Shown here: piece after piece, positions 13,089 to 15,284 of the stretch
Layout: each line of letters begins with the position of its first letter
Position numbering within the stretch: position 1 is the stretch's first letter
Origin: Chloroflexota bacterium
GTDB lineage: Bacteria; Chloroflexota; UBA11872
Assembly (NCBI GenBank): GCA_028875175.1
Contig: JAPPFO010000152.1
Location: 1-15,284 of the forward strand
Length of the DNA: 15,284 nucleotides
Direction: 5' to 3'
Made by a program: the position numbers and the translations under genes
Notes under the pieces: generated by a model
The model's database searches: none
What the model was told of the DNA's origin: nothing
The model's input: only the letters and a program-made list of their open reading frames with translations

Positions 13089-13733
13089 ATGCGGTGTCCA
13101 TCCTGCTCGTCAGGACGATTACAAGTCGTGGACACGCGTGAGGCCGCCGATGCCACGCGCCGCCGCCGCGCCTGCCATGAGTGCGGCCATCGTTTTACGA
13201 CCTACGAGCGTCGCGACATCTTCGCGTGCCCCCACTGTGGACACGACGAGGCACGGATCGAGTCGTGGGAGCTGACATCGCAGGGCGCCATGCGCCGCCG
13301 TCGCCGCTGCGCGGACTGCGGTCTGGGCTATCAGACGCTGGAACGCCTGGCGCGCATGGATGTCCGCGTGGTCAAGGACGACGGCCGAAGCGAGCCGTTC
13401 AACCGCGGCAAGCTCTATCGATCAATCATGATCGCCGGGACGAAGCGACCAGTGACCAGTTCCTGGGCTGAAGAGGCGGCCATCGAAATCGAGAACGAAC
13501 TGCTTGGTCGTGAGACGCTGGACGTGCCGTCAAAGCAGATTGCCGGTCTGGTCATGGAGCGCCTGGTCACGCTCGACGAGGTCACCTACGTACGCTACGC
13601 GTCGGGTTACTTCGGCGAGGGCGGCGTCCAGGAAATGCTGGAGACCATTAATGAATCGCGGCAGCGACGCGAGCGCACTGAAATTGAGCGAACGAATTTG
13701 CCACTGGTCCCGGCTGACTCTGATGACTCCTAG
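13089..13733 (+). CDS. nrdR: Transcriptional repressor NrdR with two tandem zinc ribbons
   Basis: NrdR represses ribonucleotide reductase genes and senses ATP/dATP through its ATP-cone. The start M-R-C-P-S-C is typical. Ribbon 1 has Cys3, Cys6, Cys29 and Cys32, with R-R-R-R before the second pair and F-T-T-Y-E-R after it. A second full ribbon follows: Cys47, Cys50, Cys74 and Cys77, again with an arginine run (69-73) and then Y-Q-T-L-E-R (81-86). The ATP-cone begins at V-V-K-D-D-G-R-S-E-P-F (94-104) and includes V-P-S-K-Q-I (about 148-153) and L-D-E-V-T-Y-V-R-Y-A-S. Normal NrdR has one ribbon and about 150-160 residues, and this one has 214. The cone ends in G-Y-F-G-E-G-G instead of the usual V-Y-R-x-F. 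GGAG (13075-13078) lies ten bases before the ATG. No ribonucleotide reductase gene is in the window. Confidence 0.93.
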   Translation: MRCPSCSSGRLQVVDTREAADATRRRRACHECGHRFTTYERRDIFACPHCGHDEARIESWELTSQGAMRRRRRCADCGLGYQTLERLARMDVRVVKDDGRSEPFNRGKLYRSIMIAGTKRPVTSSWAEEAAIEIENELLGRETLDVPSKQIAGLVMERLVTLDEVTYVRYASGYFGEGGVQEMLETINESRQRRERTEIERTNLPLVPADSDDS

Positions 13734-13801
13734 CCTGCGGACTGTGCCGCGCACGCACGACGGTCTTCGCGTACCCGCCATGGGCCACTGAGCACGGAGC
13801 A

Positions 13802-14995
13802 ATGATCTCGGCTCGCACCTTTATCGGCTTCGGGCTGGCGTTGGCGGTGCTGGGGTTTGTGGTCGGCGTGCGGGATGAACTGGGACCGGGCCTTCGTACG
13901 GCGTCGGCGCTGGCGGCTGTGGTTCCGGGCAATCCGCCGACGCCTCTCAAGTTGCGGCCGCCGCCCCGCGTCACCACGCTGGCCTACACGACCCGCGACG
14001 GCTATGAATTGCTGGCGGACCTGTATGAACCGCCAAATGCATCAGGTCTGCCGGCCATCGTGCTCGTCAACGGTGTGGTTCCGGAGGGCCGGGGATATCA
14101 GCCGCTCGTGGACTTTGCGGACGGGTTGGCGCGCACCGGGTTCGTGGTGCTGGTGCCCGACGCACTCGACTACGGCAATTACCGGGTTTTTCCGGAGGAC
14201 ATCGGCGCCCTGGTACAAGGGTTCCAGGTGCTCCGGGACCAGCCATCCGTGGACCCGACGCGCGTGGGGTTCATCGGCTTCAGCATGGGGGGATCGCTGG
14301 CAATGGTTGCCGCCGCCGACCCCGAGATTGCTGACGACGTGGCGCTGATTGCGACGATTGGCGCCTACTACTCGCTGGACGCGATGCTGCGAGCCGTCAC
14401 AACATCCACAGTGGAAGTGGCCGGAGAATTCCTGCCGTATCAGCCCGATAGCTACGTCTGGCTGGTGACGCGCAACACGCTGCTCTCGGCCATTCCGGAC
14501 GACCGCGATCAGGAGGCGTTGTTCCATCTCTTTGCGCTGGAGACGCCGGACCCGGACCCCGAGGCATTGCCTGGCTATGATCCAGACAAGCTCGGCCCAA
14601 CGGCACGACGCGTGTTCGATCTCTTCACCAATCGCGACCCGGCGGCGGTTGGCGCGCTCATGGACCGGGTGCGAAGCGAGATTCCGGGAGTGCTTGAGTC
14701 AATCTCGCCCGACGCTCACATCGAGCGCCTGAGGGCTCCAGCGGCACTGCTGCACGATCGTGGCGACCTCTACGTACCGGCGCAGGAGTCGCTGCGCATC
14801 TACGACCAGCTGGGCGGCGAGCCACGTGCCCAATTGGCCATCCTGGACGTGATTCAGCACGCACAACTCTCCGCGCCCGATCTCTCTCCGCCGGTACTCC
14901 TCGGGTCTTTCCTGCCGGGCATGTGGACGCTATGGCAATTCACCTTCGACGCGCTCAGCCGCCTGTCAATCGGCGTCAATCCGCACCAGGCGTAG
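13802..14995 (+). CDS. Membrane-anchored alpha/beta hydrolase (dienelactone hydrolase-like)
   Basis: This 397-residue protein starts with a hydrophobic segment (about 7-23) that acts as a signal anchor or uncleaved signal peptide, then a Pro/Ala-rich linker to about residue 56. The catalytic domain faces the cell exterior by inference. It has the nucleophile elbow G-F-I-G-F-S-M-G-G (156-164) with Ser161, a likely acid at Asp322 in L-L-H-D-R-G-D-L-Y-V-P, and a likely His353 in D-V-I-Q-H-A. A cap-like helical insert lies between about residues 190 and 300. The substrate is unknown, and esters are the general class. GGAG (13796-13799) is only two bases from the ATG, too close for ideal use. The gene is 68 bases after nrdR and overlaps the convergent metallophosphoesterase gene by 30 bases. 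Confidence 0.87.
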   Translation: MISARTFIGFGLALAVLGFVVGVRDELGPGLRTASALAAVVPGNPPTPLKLRPPPRVTTLAYTTRDGYELLADLYEPPNASGLPAIVLVNGVVPEGRGYQPLVDFADGLARTGFVVLVPDALDYGNYRVFPEDIGALVQGFQVLRDQPSVDPTRVGFIGFSMGGSLAMVAAADPEIADDVALIATIGAYYSLDAMLRAVTTSTVEVAGEFLPYQPDSYVWLVTRNTLLSAIPDDRDQEALFHLFALETPDPDPEALPGYDPDKLGPTARRVFDLFTNRDPAAVGALMDRVRSEIPGVLESISPDAHIERLRAPAALLHDRGDLYVPAQESLRIYDQLGGEPRAQLAILDVIQHAQLSAPDLSPPVLLGSFLPGMWTLWQFTFDALSRLSIGVNPHQA

Positions 14996-15284
14996 GTCAA
15001 CCACGTCTCCCGGCGCGTTGAATCGCAGCGGCACGCCCACCGTGCCCACGCCGGCAGATACGACCAGAGGACGCCCCTGCACATACATCAAGCCGGAGGG
15101 TTGGGGCAGGTGGTGACGCGTGCGCAGGGTGAGCGGTCCGACAAACGGAAGCGCGACTTGCCCACCGTGCGTATGGCCGCTGAGCGTCAGGTCCACGCGA
15201 CGCTCAGCCAACTGGAATGCGGTGTCCGGATTGTGGGCAGCGAGGATCGTGACGACCGTGGAGTCCACGTCCTGAAACGCGGCG
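14966..15284 (-). CDS. Metallophosphoesterase, C-terminal part (partial, runs off the right edge)
   Basis: The frame is open to the end of the window, so the N-terminal half with the first metal-binding motifs is missing. The visible 105 or so residues include I-L-A-A-H-N-P-D, with the conserved catalytic-site histidine, and L-S-G-H-T-H-G-G-Q-V-A-L-P, the classic G-H-T-H-G-G-Q metal-binding motif. P-L-R-F-N-A-P-G near the end is also typical of YkuE-like calcineurin-type phosphoesterases. Homologues are usually membrane-linked and act on phosphate esters or lipids, but the substrate here is unknown. The 3' end overlaps the convergent hydrolase gene by 30 bases. Confidence 0.9.
   Translation of the reverse strand, partial: AAFQDVDSTVVTILAAHNPDTAFQLAERRVDLTLSGHTHGGQVALPFVGPLTLRTRHHLPQPSGLMYVQGRPLVVSAGVGTVGVPLRFNAPGDVVDLRLVRIDAD

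Overview
The window is GC-rich, densely coded bacterial chromosome with short intergenic gaps, and no mobile element, CRISPR array, rRNA or tRNA was found. The organism is probably a member of the Chloroflexota. That is an inference from the BFN/DUF151 protein, the aspartokinase and the overall style of the proteins, and is not proven. GTG and TTG starts are used several times.

Bases 1-4839 (+) hold an arginine biosynthesis cluster: the end of argC, then argJ, argB, argD and argH. argC and argJ overlap as TAATG. Together they cover N-acetylglutamate recycling and phosphorylation, reduction, transamination, and the final argininosuccinate cleavage. argF, argG and a recognisable argR are not in the window. 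Bases 4920-7377 (+) hold two cell-envelope glycosyltransferases: a GT2 enzyme of the polyprenyl-phosphate hexosyltransferase type, and a large GT4 enzyme with an inserted, probably beta-rich domain of about 100 residues. Bases 7476-9306 (+) hold a two-ACT-domain aspartokinase and a bifunctional-nuclease-domain (BFN) protein.

Bases 9437-12954 are on the minus strand. In transcription order they encode a glyoxalase-fold (VOC) protein, a sugar-1-phosphate nucleotidyltransferase, a class I SAM methyltransferase, a small unknown protein and a Gfo/Idh/MocA oxidoreductase. The last four are closely spaced and look like one operon acting on an activated sugar or similar metabolite.

Bases 13089-14995 (+) encode NrdR, the repressor of ribonucleotide reductase genes, and a membrane-anchored alpha/beta hydrolase. 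The hydrolase converges with and overlaps a truncated metallophosphoesterase gene at the right edge.

The most notable observation is the NrdR protein. It is 214 residues instead of about 150-160 because it has two complete tandem zinc ribbons, each followed by an arginine run and a T-x-E-R motif, ahead of one ATP-cone. A near-consensus NrdR box overlaps the promoter-like region just upstream of its gene, which suggests autoregulation by an unusual NrdR architecture.
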